Part shown: piece by piece, positions 17,210 to 26,738 of the stretch | Layout: each line of letters starts with the position of its first letter | Numbering within the stretch: the first letter of the stretch is position 1 | Assembly (NCBI RefSeq): GCF_016702655.1 | Contig: NZ_JADJDO010000009.1 | Coordinates: 186,001-250,000 of the forward strand | Length of the DNA: 64,000 nucleotides | Origin: Ideonella sp. | Lineage (GTDB): Bacteria; Pseudomonadota; Gammaproteobacteria; Burkholderiales; Burkholderiaceae_C | Direction of reading: 5' to 3' | The notes under the pieces: model-generated | What the model was told of the DNA's origin: nothing | Databases searched by the model: none | Seen by the model: only the letters and a program-made list of their open reading frames with translations | Translations under genes and position numbers: made by a program

Positions 17210-18829
17210 TCAGCAGGCCGCCACCTGCCCGTCGCGCCGCGGGTCGCTCGCCGCCACATAGCCCTCGACGGCCGGGTCGCCGAGGCGCCAGATGAACTGC
17301 CCGGCGCCGAAGTCCTGGTACGAGTCGCTGATCTCGTCGAAGCGGTGGCCGCGGTCGGCCAGGCCCTGCACCGTGGCCGGGTTCATGCCGCGCTCGACGT
17401 TGATATCGAGGCCCTGGTTGAAGCGCCAGCGCGGCGCGTCGCAGGCGGCCTGCGGGTTCTGTGCGTGGTCGAGCATGCGCACCAGCGTCTGCACATGACC
17501 CTGCGGCTGCATGTTGCCGCCCATCACGCCGAAGCTCATCAACGGCCGGCCGTCGCGGGTGAGAAAGCCGGGGATGATGGTGTGGAAAGGCCGCTTGCCG
17601 GGCGCGACGACGTTCGGGCTCGCCGCATCGAGCGAGAAGCCGTGGCCGCGGTTCTGCAGCGACACGCCGTAGCCGGGGACGACGACGCCCGAGCCGAAGC
17701 CCATGTAGTTGCTCTGGATGAAGCTCACCATCATCCCGCGCTCGTCGGCCGCGGTGAGGTAGATCGTGCCGCCCCGAGCGGGATTGCCGGCGCCGAAATC
17801 TTGCGCGCGCTGCGGGTCGATCAGCTTCGCGCGGGCCGCGAGGTAGGCTGTGTCGAGCATCGCCACCGGCGTGACTTCCATGCTGGCCGGCTCGGACACG
17901 TAGCGGTACACGTCGGCAAAGGCGAGCTTCATGGCCTCGATCTGCAGGTGCTGCGACAGGGCCCCGTCGACGGGCAGCGCGGCGAGGTCGAAGTGCTGCA
18001 GGATGCCGAGCGCGATCTGCGCCGCGATGCCCTGGCCGTTGGGCGGGATCTCGTGCAGCGTGTGGCCGCGGTAGTCGTGCGCGAGCGGCGTCACCCACTC
18101 GGGCGCGTAGGCCGCGAAGTCGGCCGCCGTCATCGCGCCGCCATGCGCGCGTGCGTGGGCCTCGGCGGCAGCGGCGATCTCGCCACGGTAGAAGGCCTCG
18201 CCTTGCGTATCTGCGATCAGGCGCAGCGTGCGCGCCGCGGCCTCGAAGCGGAACAGCTCGCCGACCTGCGGCGCGCGGCCCCACGGCAAGAAGGCCTCGG
18301 CATAGCCGGGCAGGCCTTCGAGCAGCGGCGCGGCAGCGGCCCATTTGTGCTGGACGACGGTCGGCACCGCGTAGCCGCGCTCGGCGATCGCGATCGCCGG
18401 CTGCAGCAGGTCGGCAAACGGCAGCTTGCCGAAGCGCCTGGACAGCGCAACCCAGCCCGCGACGGCGCCGGGCACGGTGACCGAATCCCAGCCGCGCATG
18501 GGCGGCGTGCGTGCGTGGCTGCCGTGGCGGCGTGCGAAGTACTCCGGCGTCCACGCCGCCGGCGCCGGGCCCGAGGCGTTGAGGCCGTGCAGCGCATCGC
18601 CGTCCCAGAGGATGCAGAAGGCGTCGCTGCCGAGGCCGTTGCTGACCGGCTCGACGATCGTCATCGCGGCGGCGGCGGCGATCGCCGCATCGACCGCGTT
18701 GCCGCCGGCCTGCAGCATGCGCAGCCCGGCCTGCGCAGCGAGCGGGTGCGAGGTCGAGACCACGTTGCGGCCGAACACCGGCAGGCGCACGCTCAAGTAG
18801 GACCGGGTCCAGTCGAATGTCGATGCCAC
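17210..18829 (-). CDS. Gamma-glutamyltransferase-family protein (Ntn hydrolase)
   Basis: At 539 residues it has the normal length. NVVSTSHPLAAQAGLRMLQAGGNAVDAA opens the large-subunit region; IPPNGQGIAAQIALGIL and EAMKLAFADVYRYV follow. GGTIYLTAADERGMMVSFIQSN marks the small-subunit start, where the Thr of GGTIY, seven residues before Asp, is the expected autoprocessing nucleophile. GVMGGNMQPQGHVQ and DAPRWRFNQG complete the fold. The GTG start at 18829 is preceded by GAGGAGG at seven bases. No signal peptide is evident, so it may be cytoplasmic and act on gamma-glutamyl or other amide substrates (GGT versus acylase cannot be separated here). Confidence 0.88.
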   Translation of the reverse strand: MASTFDWTRSYLSVRLPVFGRNVVSTSHPLAAQAGLRMLQAGGNAVDAAIAAAAAMTIVEPVSNGLGSDAFCILWDGDALHGLNASGPAPAAWTPEYFARRHGSHARTPPMRGWDSVTVPGAVAGWVALSRRFGKLPFADLLQPAIAIAERGYAVPTVVQHKWAAAAPLLEGLPGYAEAFLPWGRAPQVGELFRFEAAARTLRLIADTQGEAFYRGEIAAAAEAHARAHGGAMTAADFAAYAPEWVTPLAHDYRGHTLHEIPPNGQGIAAQIALGILQHFDLAALPVDGALSQHLQIEAMKLAFADVYRYVSEPASMEVTPVAMLDTAYLAARAKLIDPQRAQDFGAGNPARGGTIYLTAADERGMMVSFIQSNYMGFGSGVVVPGYGVSLQNRGHGFSLDAASPNVVAPGKRPFHTIIPGFLTRDGRPLMSFGVMGGNMQPQGHVQTLVRMLDHAQNPQAACDAPRWRFNQGLDINVERGMNPATVQGLADRGHRFDEISDSYQDFGAGQFIWRLGDPAVEGYVAASDPRRDGQVAAC

Positions 18830-18846
18830 GCGCGGGCCTCCTCGAA

Positions 18847-20118
18847 CTACAGTGCAACGCGCCGCACGCGCCGATGCATGCGGCGCACGCCCCACCAGAC
18901 GGCAACGGCGATGAACGGAACAGAGAGCGCCATCGCCACATCGGGCGAGACCGGCACACCAAGCGCTTTCGCGCCCTTGGCCAGGGTGCCCACCAGCCCG
19001 GCCCCGTAGTAGGTTACCGCGGCCACCGACAGCCCTTCGACCGCGCCTTGCAGCAGCAGCTGCGCCTGCTGGCGCCGGTTCATCGCGTCGAGCAGATCCT
19101 GGCTGCTCTGCTGCTGCTCGATCTCGACGCGCGTGCGCAGCAGGTTGCTGATGCGCGAGATGCGCTCCGACAGCGACTGCTGGCGCCGCGCGGCCCAGGC
19201 GCAGGTCTGCACCGCCGGGCCGAGGCGCCGGTCGAGAAACTCGCCCAGCATCTGCAGGCCCGCGAGGCGCTGCTCGCGCAGCTCGGCAAGGCGGCGCTGG
19301 ACGAGCTCGAAATAGGCCGAGCTGGCCGAGAAGCGCGCGTGCGTGTTCGCATACAGGCTCTCGACGCGCCCGGCAAGCTGCGTCAGCCGGCGCAGCAGTT
19401 CGGGCTCCTCGGCGCGCTCGGCGCTGCGCACCTGGCCTGCCACATGGGCCAGCTCGCGCTCGGCGTCGTGCAGCGTCGCCGCCACCTCGCGCGCCACCGG
19501 TAGGCCGAGCAGCGCCATCATGCGGTAGGTCTCGATCTCGAGCAGGCGCTGCACGGTACGGCCCAGGCGGCGCGGGTTCATCGCGCCGACGCACACCACC
19601 ATGCGCGCGAAGCCCTCGGCGTCGAGGCGGAAGTCGGTGTAGATCTGGGCCTGGGCATCGGTCACGCTGCCGCCGACGAGGCTGTTCTCGTCGAGCAGCG
19701 TGCGCGCCAGCGCTTCGCCGTCGGGCGCCGGGGCATCGGTCACGAGCAAGTGCAGGCCGACGAGCCAGGCGCCCGGCATCGCGGCCAGCCAATCCTGCGG
19801 CACTGTGCGCAGTGCATCGCCGTCGAAGGACTGCACCGTCTCGCGCGCCGTGCGCCAGAAGGTGTAGGTGTGGAACTCGGTGTGCTTCTCCCAGCGCAAC
19901 TGCAGGCCGCCGAGGTCGATGCTCAGGTGGCTCGCGTCGGCCGCCGGCAGCGGCAGGTGGCGCGCGCGCAGCAGCCCCTCGAGATGCAGGCGCGCTGCAT
20001 CGGCGTCGGGCGCGAGCAGCGCCAGGTGCGAGAGCTGCAGCGGCGCCGCCATGCGCTCGTAGGGGCGCGCATGGACCTCGTTGTGCAGCGCGACGCGCTG
20101 CGGATGCGGGGCGAGCAT
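18847..20118 (-). CDS. DUF3422 family membrane-anchored protein
   Basis: This 423-residue protein belongs to DUF3422, as seen from RVALHNEVHARPYERM at the N-terminus and WEKHTEFHTYTFWR, MNPRRLGRTVQRLLEIETYRMMALLGLPVAR and the repeated coiled-coil helices around SLYANTHARFSASSAYFELVQRRLAELRE. Two hydrophobic helices at the C-terminus (VEGLSVAAVTYYGAGLVGTLAKG, SVPFIAVAVWWGV) anchor it in the inner membrane. Function is unknown. It is often found near organic-acid transport genes in Burkholderiales, and here follows tctA by 36 bases on the same strand. Confidence 0.85.
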   Translation of the reverse strand: MLAPHPQRVALHNEVHARPYERMAAPLQLSHLALLAPDADAARLHLEGLLRARHLPLPAADASHLSIDLGGLQLRWEKHTEFHTYTFWRTARETVQSFDGDALRTVPQDWLAAMPGAWLVGLHLLVTDAPAPDGEALARTLLDENSLVGGSVTDAQAQIYTDFRLDAEGFARMVVCVGAMNPRRLGRTVQRLLEIETYRMMALLGLPVAREVAATLHDAERELAHVAGQVRSAERAEEPELLRRLTQLAGRVESLYANTHARFSASSAYFELVQRRLAELREQRLAGLQMLGEFLDRRLGPAVQTCAWAARRQQSLSERISRISNLLRTRVEIEQQQSSQDLLDAMNRRQQAQLLLQGAVEGLSVAAVTYYGAGLVGTLAKGAKALGVPVSPDVAMALSVPFIAVAVWWGVRRMHRRVRRVAL

Positions 20119-20153
20119 GGCGCGCTGCGGCTGGGTGCGCTCGCGCGCGTGGC

Positions 20154-21662
20154 CTAGAGTTCCTCGACGAACACCGATTCGCGCTTGTTCTTGATCGCGG
20201 GCAGCATCACGACGACGATCATCAGCGCCGCCGCGATCAGCAGCCCGGCCGACAGCGGGCGCGTCATGAAGGTGCTCCAGTCGCCGCGCGAGAGCAGCAG
20301 CGCGCGGCGCAGGTTCTCTTCCATCATCGGCCCGAGGATGAAGCCGAGCAGCAGCGGCGCCGGCTCGCAACTGAGCTTGAAGAACAGGTAGCCGACGATG
20401 CCGAAGCCGGCCGCCATGTAGACGTCGAAGTTGTTGTTGTTGAGCGTGTACAAGCCGATGCAGCAGAAGGTCAGGATGGCCGGGAACAGGAAGCGGTAAG
20501 GCACCGTCAGCAGCTTGATCCAGATCCCGATCAGCGGCAGGTTCAGGATCACGAGCATCGCGTTGCCGACCCACATCGAGGCGATCAGGCCCCAGAACAG
20601 GTTCGGGTCGCTCGTCATCACTTGCGGACCGGGCTGGATCCCCTTGATCGTCATCGCGCCGACCATCAGCGCCATCACCGCGTTGGGCGGGATGCCGAGC
20701 GTGAGCATCGGGATGAAGGAGGTCTGCGCGCCGGCGTTGTTGGCCGCCTCGGGGCCGGCAACGCCCTGGATCGCGCCCTTGCCGAAGCGGCTCGGGTCCT
20801 TGGCGAGCTTTTTCTCCAGCGTGTAGGAGGCAAAGCTCGACAGCAGCGCGCCACCGCCCGGCAGCACGCCAAGCAGCGAGCCGAGCGACGTGCCGCGCAC
20901 GGCCGCCGGCCAGGCGAGCCTGAAGTCCTCCTTCGTCGGCCACAGGCCCTTCACGTCCTTGGTGAAGACCTCGCGGTGCTCGGCCGGGCGGCCGAGGTTG
21001 GACATGATCTCGCCGAAGCCGAACACGCCCATCGCGATCGCGACGAAGCCGATGCCGTCGGTCAGTTCGGGGATGTCGAAGCTGTAGCGCGGTACGCCCG
21101 AGATCACGTCGGTGTTGATCTGCCCGAGCAGCAGGCCGAGGATGATCATCGAGATCGCCTTGAGCAGCGAGCCCGACGCGAGCACGACGGCGCCGATCAG
21201 GCCGAGCACCATCAGCGAGAAATACTCGGCCGGGCCGAACTTGAATGCGAGCTCGGTCAGCGGCGGCGCGAACGCGGCGATGATGATCGTGCCCACGCAG
21301 CCGGCAAAGAACGAGCTCAGGCCAGCCGCGGCGAGCGCCGATCCGGCGCGCCCCTGGCGCGCCATCTGGTAGCCGTCGATCGCGGTCACGACCGACGAGG
21401 ATTCGCCCGGCACGTTGATCAGGATCGCGGTTGTCGAGCCGCCGTACTGCGCGCCGTAGTAGATGCCGGCGAGCATGATCAGCGCCGGCGTGGCGTCGAG
21501 CGCGTAGATCGACGGCAGCAGCATCGCGATCGTCGCCACCGGGCCGAGGCCGGGCAGCACGCCGATCAGCGTGCCCAGGATGCAACCGAACAATGCGTAG
21601 AGCAGGTTCTGGACCGTGAAGGCAACGCCGAAGCCGAGCGCGAGGTTGTTGAGCAGTTCCAT
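20154..21662 (-). CDS. tctA: Tripartite tricarboxylate transporter, large permease (TctA)
   Basis: The 502-residue polytopic membrane protein carries the TctA signature GVLPGLGPVATIAMLLPSIY, GGSTTAILINVPGESSSVVT and GYQMARQGRAGSAL, with the second repeat SLLGVLPGGGALLSSFASY and GPEAANNAGAQTSFIPMLTLGIPPNAVMALMVGA. With TctB it forms the membrane part of a sodium- or proton-driven, binding-protein-dependent carboxylate importer. tctB is 10 bases upstream. No TctC-type binding protein is encoded nearby, so the partner must come from elsewhere in the genome. Confidence 0.93.
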   Translation of the reverse strand: MELLNNLALGFGVAFTVQNLLYALFGCILGTLIGVLPGLGPVATIAMLLPSIYALDATPALIMLAGIYYGAQYGGSTTAILINVPGESSSVVTAIDGYQMARQGRAGSALAAAGLSSFFAGCVGTIIIAAFAPPLTELAFKFGPAEYFSLMVLGLIGAVVLASGSLLKAISMIILGLLLGQINTDVISGVPRYSFDIPELTDGIGFVAIAMGVFGFGEIMSNLGRPAEHREVFTKDVKGLWPTKEDFRLAWPAAVRGTSLGSLLGVLPGGGALLSSFASYTLEKKLAKDPSRFGKGAIQGVAGPEAANNAGAQTSFIPMLTLGIPPNAVMALMVGAMTIKGIQPGPQVMTSDPNLFWGLIASMWVGNAMLVILNLPLIGIWIKLLTVPYRFLFPAILTFCCIGLYTLNNNNFDVYMAAGFGIVGYLFFKLSCEPAPLLLGFILGPMMEENLRRALLLSRGDWSTFMTRPLSAGLLIAAALMIVVVMLPAIKNKRESVFVEEL

Positions 21663-21672
21663 CGCGTGCCTC

Positions 21673-22146
21673 TCAGTTGCCGGCCGTGGCCAGGAAGGTG
21701 GGCCAGAGCGGAATCGTCAGGCTCAGGCCGACGATGAAGATCAGCCAGCTGCCGACGGTCAGCACGACGCAGTTGATCACCGCCTCGAGCCAGTGGAACT
21801 CGTCGCCGGCGAGGCTCGAGATGAAGATCAGCAGTGGCAGCGTGAGCACCATGCCCAGCCGCGGCAGCGCGGCGCCGAAGATCACCACCGCAGCGGTGAT
21901 GATGATCACCGGCCGCCAGGCGATGCCGCCGATCGGGTCGCCGTCGGCCGACTCGACGCTGAGCGCCTTGAACAGCACGACGGCGCCGAGCACGGCCATC
22001 AGGATCCCGAGGCCGAACGGAAAGTAGGCCGGGCCGGGCCGGGCCGACGTACCGAAGCTGTAGTTCAGCGCGCCCCAGGCAAAGCCGATGCCGATGACGA
22101 CGAACATCAGCCCGGACCAGAAGTCGCGCTGGCTCTTGATCTTCAT
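21673..22146 (-). CDS. tctB: Tripartite tricarboxylate transporter, small permease (TctB)
   Basis: This 157-residue protein has four hydrophobic helices (FWSGLMFVVIGIGFAWGAL, LGILMAVLGAVVLFKAL, PVIIITAAVVIFGAALP, and VINCVVLTVGSWLIFIVGLSLTIPLW) and the PGPAYFPFGLG loop of TctB proteins. The ATG at 22146 is preferred over that at 22152 because GAGGAG lies at the right distance only from the former. It is the first gene of tctB-tctA. The 194-base gap to the divergent efflux gene should hold its promoter. Confidence 0.88.
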   Translation of the reverse strand: MKIKSQRDFWSGLMFVVIGIGFAWGALNYSFGTSARPGPAYFPFGLGILMAVLGAVVLFKALSVESADGDPIGGIAWRPVIIITAAVVIFGAALPRLGMVLTLPLLIFISSLAGDEFHWLEAVINCVVLTVGSWLIFIVGLSLTIPLWPTFLATAGN

Positions 22147-22340
22147 GTGCATGCTCCTCGGCATTGGCAGGTATCGAGCGGATTCTAGGCAGCCATCCCC
22201 CTGCCCTGCCTGTGGTTTCCACGTATCGCGCCGGGCTGCCGTCCGGCCCCCCGAATCTGCAGTCTGTCATCTTTGGGATGAACTTCACAGCCCATCTGCT
22301 TACACTGCGCGTCTTGAGTCAGGATAAGAAAGGAAGCCTC

Positions 22341-23504
22341 ATGCGCAAGCTGTGGCTGACCGGTGGCGTCGTCGCGGTGATCGCTGCGGGCGTTGCCGTC
22401 GTGCTGGTATCGCGCGCCAAGAGCGCCGGCGATGCCGACGACAAGAAGAAAGCCGAGGTCGCCCTCGAGTTCACGCAGCAGGAAGTCGTGCGCCCGCAGG
22501 CGCAGGCGCTGCCGATGCGGATCGAGTTCTCGGGCCCGCTGGTCGCGCCGCGCACCGCCGTCGTGCGTGCCAAGGCCGCCGGCACGCTGGTGTCGCTGAG
22601 CGTTGCCGAGGGCAGCCGCGTGCGCGCCGGGCAGGCGCTCGGCACCCTGGACCTGTCGGATTGGCAGTCGCGGGTCAGCGACCGCGCCGCGGCTGTCGAC
22701 TCGGCGCAGGCGGCACACGCCGAGGCCGAGCGCCAGCATGCGGCCAACGTCGGCCTCGCGGCGCAGAAGTTCATCTCGCCGACGGCGCTGCAATCATCGC
22801 AGGCCCGGCTCGACGCCGCCGCGGCCAACTTGAAGTCGGCCCAGGCACAACTCGCGACGACGCGCATCGGCATGCGCGAGGCCAACCTCGTCGCGCCGAT
22901 CGCGGGCATCGTCAGCAAGCGCAGCGTGGTGCCGGGCGAGAAGCTCAGCATCGAGCAGCCGGTGGTCTCCATCGTCGACCTGGCCGAGCTCGAACTCGCC
23001 GGCGCCGTGGGCACGCACGAGGTGTCGCGCCTGGCGCCGGGCATGCCGGTCGAGGTGCGCGTCGAGGGCGTGGACAAGCCCGTCGCGGGCCGCCTCGCGC
23101 GCATCGCCCCGGCGGCAGAGCCGGGTACGCGCTCGATCGGCGTCACCGTCGCGCTCGCCAATCCCGACGAGACGCTGCGCGCCGGCCAGTACGCGATGGC
23201 GCGCGTGGTGCTGGCCGACAGCACGAGCCGCCTGACGCTGCCCGCGCTTGCGATCGTCAACGACTCGGGCCAGGAGCAGGTCTGGATCCTCGACGGCGGC
23301 GCGCTCGCGCGGCGACCGGTCAGCACCGGCCGGCGCGATGCGGCACAGGGCCTGGTCGAGGTGACTGCCGGCGTGACGGCGACGACGCAGGTGCTCGCGA
23401 CGCGCTTCGACAACCTGCGCGAGGGCCGCAAGGCGGTGGTCGTCGCGCGCGCGCAGCCGGTCGCGTCGGCGGGGCAGGCGGCGTCGGCGCCGCCGGCTCG
23501 CTAG
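22341..23504 (+). CDS. RND efflux membrane-fusion (periplasmic adaptor) protein
   Basis: The 387-residue protein has an N-terminal membrane anchor (LTGGVVAVIAAGVAVVLV) without a lipobox, then the lipoyl half-motif AAGTLVSLSVAEGSRVRAGQALGTLD, an alpha-helical hairpin (VDSAQAAHAEAERQHAANV to LDAAAANLKSAQAQL), the second half-motif ANLVAPIAGIVSKRSVVPGE and beta-barrel segments. It ends in a low-complexity Ala/Pro tail. AAAGGAAG precedes the ATG. It bridges the downstream RND pump to an outer-membrane channel, for which no gene is seen nearby. Substrates cannot be inferred. Confidence 0.92.
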   Translation: MRKLWLTGGVVAVIAAGVAVVLVSRAKSAGDADDKKKAEVALEFTQQEVVRPQAQALPMRIEFSGPLVAPRTAVVRAKAAGTLVSLSVAEGSRVRAGQALGTLDLSDWQSRVSDRAAAVDSAQAAHAEAERQHAANVGLAAQKFISPTALQSSQARLDAAAANLKSAQAQLATTRIGMREANLVAPIAGIVSKRSVVPGEKLSIEQPVVSIVDLAELELAGAVGTHEVSRLAPGMPVEVRVEGVDKPVAGRLARIAPAAEPGTRSIGVTVALANPDETLRAGQYAMARVVLADSTSRLTLPALAIVNDSGQEQVWILDGGALARRPVSTGRRDAAQGLVEVTAGVTATTQVLATRFDNLREGRKAVVVARAQPVASAGQAASAPPAR

Positions 23505-23513
23505 GAGCGCGCG

Positions 23514-26500
23514 ATGTGGATCACCCGCGTCTCGATCGCGAACCCGGTGTTCGCGACCATGGTCATGGTCGCGCTGTGCGTGCTCGGCATCGCGTCGTAC
23601 CTGCGCCTGGGGGTCGAGCAGTTGCCCGACATCTCGCCGCCGGTGGCCTTCGTCGATGTCGCCTATCCGGGCGCATCGCCCGAAGCGGTCGAGCGCGAAG
23701 TGACCAAGACCGTCGAGGAGGCGTTGAACAGCATCGCCGGCGTCGAGCGCATCACGTCGCGCAGCTTCGAGGGGCGCAGCCAGACCAGCGTCGAGTTCAG
23801 CCTGAACGCCGACATGGACAAGGCGATGCAGGACGTGCGCGACCGCGTCGCCGTGGTGCAGGCGGCCTTCCCGAAGGACACCAAGGCGCCGACCGTCGCC
23901 CGCTTCGACAACGACAACGCGCAGCCGGTCGTGACGATGGCGCTGGTGTCGCCCACGCGCGGCGCGCGCGCGCTGTCGATCCTCGGCGAGCAGGTCGTGG
24001 GCAAGCGGCTGCAGAGCGTCGAGGGGGTGGCGCAGATCCAGATCAGCGGCCTGGAGACGCGCGAAGTGCGCGTCGACCTCGACCCGGCGCGCCTGCGCGC
24101 CTATGCCGTCACGCCGGCCGAGATCTCGGCCGCGCTGCGCGCAGCCAACGCCGACCAGCCGGTGGGGCTGCTGACGGACTCGATGCAGGACAGCATCGTG
24201 CGCGTCGAGGGCCGGGTGCGCGACCCCAAGCGCTTCGGCGAGGTCGTGGTCGCGCACCGCAACGGACTGGCACTGACGCTGGCCGACCTCGGCAGCGTCG
24301 TCGAGCGCGAGCGCGAGCCCGAGACGATGGCGCGCATCAACGGCCAGCGGGCGATCAACTTCGACGTCTACAAGCAGCAGGACGCCAACGTCGTTGCCAC
24401 CGGCGAGGCCGTCAAGGCCAAGATGGACGAGATCCGCAAAGGCCTGCCCGCGGACGTCGAACTGCGTTTGATCTACGCCTCGAGCGACTTCGTCAAGGGC
24501 TCGCTGCAAGGTCTGCAGCACACGCTGATCGAGGGCGCGCTGCTGACGGTGGCGATCGTGTTCCTGTTCCTGCACTCCTGGCGCTCGACGATCATCACGG
24601 GGCTCACGCTGCCGATCTCGGTGATTTCGAGCTTCATCGCCGTCTACGCCTTCGGCTTCACGCTGAACTTCATGACGATGATGGCGCTGTCGCTGTGCAT
24701 CGGCCTGCTGATCGACGATGCGATCGTCGTGCGCGAGAACATCGTGCGCCATCTGCACCGAGGCAAGGATCACCACCGCGCCGCGCTCGAGGGCACCGAG
24801 GAGATCGGCCTTGCGGTGATGGCGACCACTTTCGCGATCTGCGCCGTGTTCGTCCCGGTGGCCTTCATGGGCGGGATCGTCGGCAAGTTCTTCTATCCGT
24901 TCGGGATCACGGTCGCGGTGGCGGTGCTGGTGAGCCTGTTCGTGAGCTTCACGCTCGACCCGATGCTGTCGAGCGTATGGAAGGATCCGCCGTCGGAGCA
25001 CCTGAAGTCGGTGTGGGGGCTCTCGCACCTGATCCGCTGGACCGACCGTGGGCTGGAGACCATGCACGGCCTGTACGAACGCCTGGTCCTTTGGGCCTTC
25101 AGCGCGCGCCGCTACCGCCTGCCGCCGCTGCCGGCCTTCGGCCACCCGTTCGACGCGCAAGGGCGGCGCGACAAGGCCGCGCCGCGCCGCTGGCGCTTCG
25201 CGACGCTGACGCCACGCGGCGTGATCCTCGCCATCGGCGGCGCGAGCTTCGTCGGCGCACTCGGTCTGGCGCCGCTGGTGGGCAGCGAGTTCATCCCGCA
25301 GACCGACCAGAGCTTCACCCAGCTCTCGGTGCGCATGCCGGTCGGCGCGAGCCTCGCCCGCAGCGACGCCAAGGTGCGCCAGGTCGAGGAGATCGTGGCC
25401 TCGTTTCCCGAGGTGAAGAACATCTCGACCAACGTCGGCGGCGAGGGCTCGGGCTTCGCCGTCGGACGCAACCAGGCCTCGCTCAACATCGGCCTCGTCG
25501 ACCGCAGCCAGCGCAAGCGCTCGCAGAAGGAGGTCGAGGATGCGATCCGCGAGCAGATCGCCAAGATCCCGGGCATCGATGTCTCGGTCGGCTTCGACCG
25601 GCCGATCTACGTCACCATCCTCGGCAACGACCCGGCGCTGCTGACCAAGGTGTCGCTGGAGTTCGCCGAGAAGATCAAGCAGATCCCGGGCACGACCGAC
25701 GTGGAGCTCTCGTACAAGCCCGGCCTGCCGGCCTATGCGGTGAGGCTGAAGCCGGGCGCGGTGCGCGAGCTCGGCCTGACGGCGACCCAGCTCGCGGCCA
25801 ACATGCGCGCCTATGTCAATGGCGAGGTCGCGACCTACTGGACCACGCCCGACGGCGAGCAGGTCGAGGTGTTGCTGCGCCTGCCCGAGGTGCAGCGCGA
25901 GCGCGTCGAGCAGATGCGCGGCCTGCCGGTGGCATTCGCCAAGGATGGGACGCCGATCGCGCTCGACGCGGTGGCGACGATCGAGCCGGTCGAGAACCCG
26001 GCCGTGATCCGGCGCCAGAGCCTGCAGCGCCGCGAGGCGATCTTCGCCGGCGTGAAGGACCGGCCGGCCGGCGATGTCGGCGCCGATGTGCAAAAGCTCG
26101 TCAAGGAGACCACGCTGCCGCCGGGCTTCAGCTTCGACATCGGCGGCCAGACGCGCGACCAGCAGGAGGCCTTCACCGCGATGCTGGGTGCGATGGCGCT
26201 CGCCGTGGTGTTCATCTACATCGTGCTCGCGAGCCAGTTCGGCAGCTTCGTGCAGCCGATCGCGATCATGGCCTCGCTGCCGCTGGCGCTGATCGGCGTG
26301 ATGCTCGCGCTGCTGTTCTGGCGCAGCACCTTGAACATCTTCTCGATGATCGGCCTCGTGATGCTGATGGGCCTGGTGACCAAGAACGCGATCCTGCTCG
26401 TGGACTTCGCCAACCACGGGCTCAGAGCCGGCCTGTCGGTGCGCGACGCGCTGCTCCAGGCAGGCCAGATCCGCATGCGCCCGATCCTGATGACGACCGC

Positions 26501-26738
26501 GGCGATGGTCTTCGGCATGCTGCCGATGGCGCTGGCGCTCAACCCCGGCGGCGAGATCCAGGCGCCGATGGGCCGGGCCATCATCGGCGGGGTGATCACC
26601 TCGACGCTGCTGACGCTGGTGGTCGTCCCGGTGCTGTGGAGCTACCTGGTGCGCGAGCGCAAGGCCGCGCAGCCCGTACGCGAGTCTCAGTCAGTTTCGT
26701 TCAGCGAAGCTCAGGTCGGGCCGTCGGCGGCCGAGTAG
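23514..26738 (+). CDS. RND efflux pump inner-membrane transporter (HAE family)
   Basis: The 1074-residue transporter has the N-terminal RND opening MWITRVSIANPVFATMVMVAL, two large periplasmic loops and twelve predicted helices. The proton-relay aspartates are in GLLIDDAIVVREN and the lysine in GLVTKNAILLVDF. FVPVAFMGGIVGKFFYPFGIT and LGAMALAVVFIYIVLASQFGSF are standard. The gene begins nine bases after the adaptor gene, so they form a two-gene operon. An arginine-rich stretch near 25090-25200 in the central cytoplasmic loop is longer than usual. The last 28 bases overlap the convergent PHP gene. Confidence 0.93.
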   Translation: MWITRVSIANPVFATMVMVALCVLGIASYLRLGVEQLPDISPPVAFVDVAYPGASPEAVEREVTKTVEEALNSIAGVERITSRSFEGRSQTSVEFSLNADMDKAMQDVRDRVAVVQAAFPKDTKAPTVARFDNDNAQPVVTMALVSPTRGARALSILGEQVVGKRLQSVEGVAQIQISGLETREVRVDLDPARLRAYAVTPAEISAALRAANADQPVGLLTDSMQDSIVRVEGRVRDPKRFGEVVVAHRNGLALTLADLGSVVEREREPETMARINGQRAINFDVYKQQDANVVATGEAVKAKMDEIRKGLPADVELRLIYASSDFVKGSLQGLQHTLIEGALLTVAIVFLFLHSWRSTIITGLTLPISVISSFIAVYAFGFTLNFMTMMALSLCIGLLIDDAIVVRENIVRHLHRGKDHHRAALEGTEEIGLAVMATTFAICAVFVPVAFMGGIVGKFFYPFGITVAVAVLVSLFVSFTLDPMLSSVWKDPPSEHLKSVWGLSHLIRWTDRGLETMHGLYERLVLWAFSARRYRLPPLPAFGHPFDAQGRRDKAAPRRWRFATLTPRGVILAIGGASFVGALGLAPLVGSEFIPQTDQSFTQLSVRMPVGASLARSDAKVRQVEEIVASFPEVKNISTNVGGEGSGFAVGRNQASLNIGLVDRSQRKRSQKEVEDAIREQIAKIPGIDVSVGFDRPIYVTILGNDPALLTKVSLEFAEKIKQIPGTTDVELSYKPGLPAYAVRLKPGAVRELGLTATQLAANMRAYVNGEVATYWTTPDGEQVEVLLRLPEVQRERVEQMRGLPVAFAKDGTPIALDAVATIEPVENPAVIRRQSLQRREAIFAGVKDRPAGDVGADVQKLVKETTLPPGFSFDIGGQTRDQQEAFTAMLGAMALAVVFIYIVLASQFGSFVQPIAIMASLPLALIGVMLALLFWRSTLNIFSMIGLVMLMGLVTKNAILLVDFANHGLRAGLSVRDALLQAGQIRMRPILMTTAAMVFGMLPMALALNPGGEIQAPMGRAIIGGVITSTLLTLVVVPVLWSYLVRERKAAQPVRESQSVSFSEAQVGPSAAE

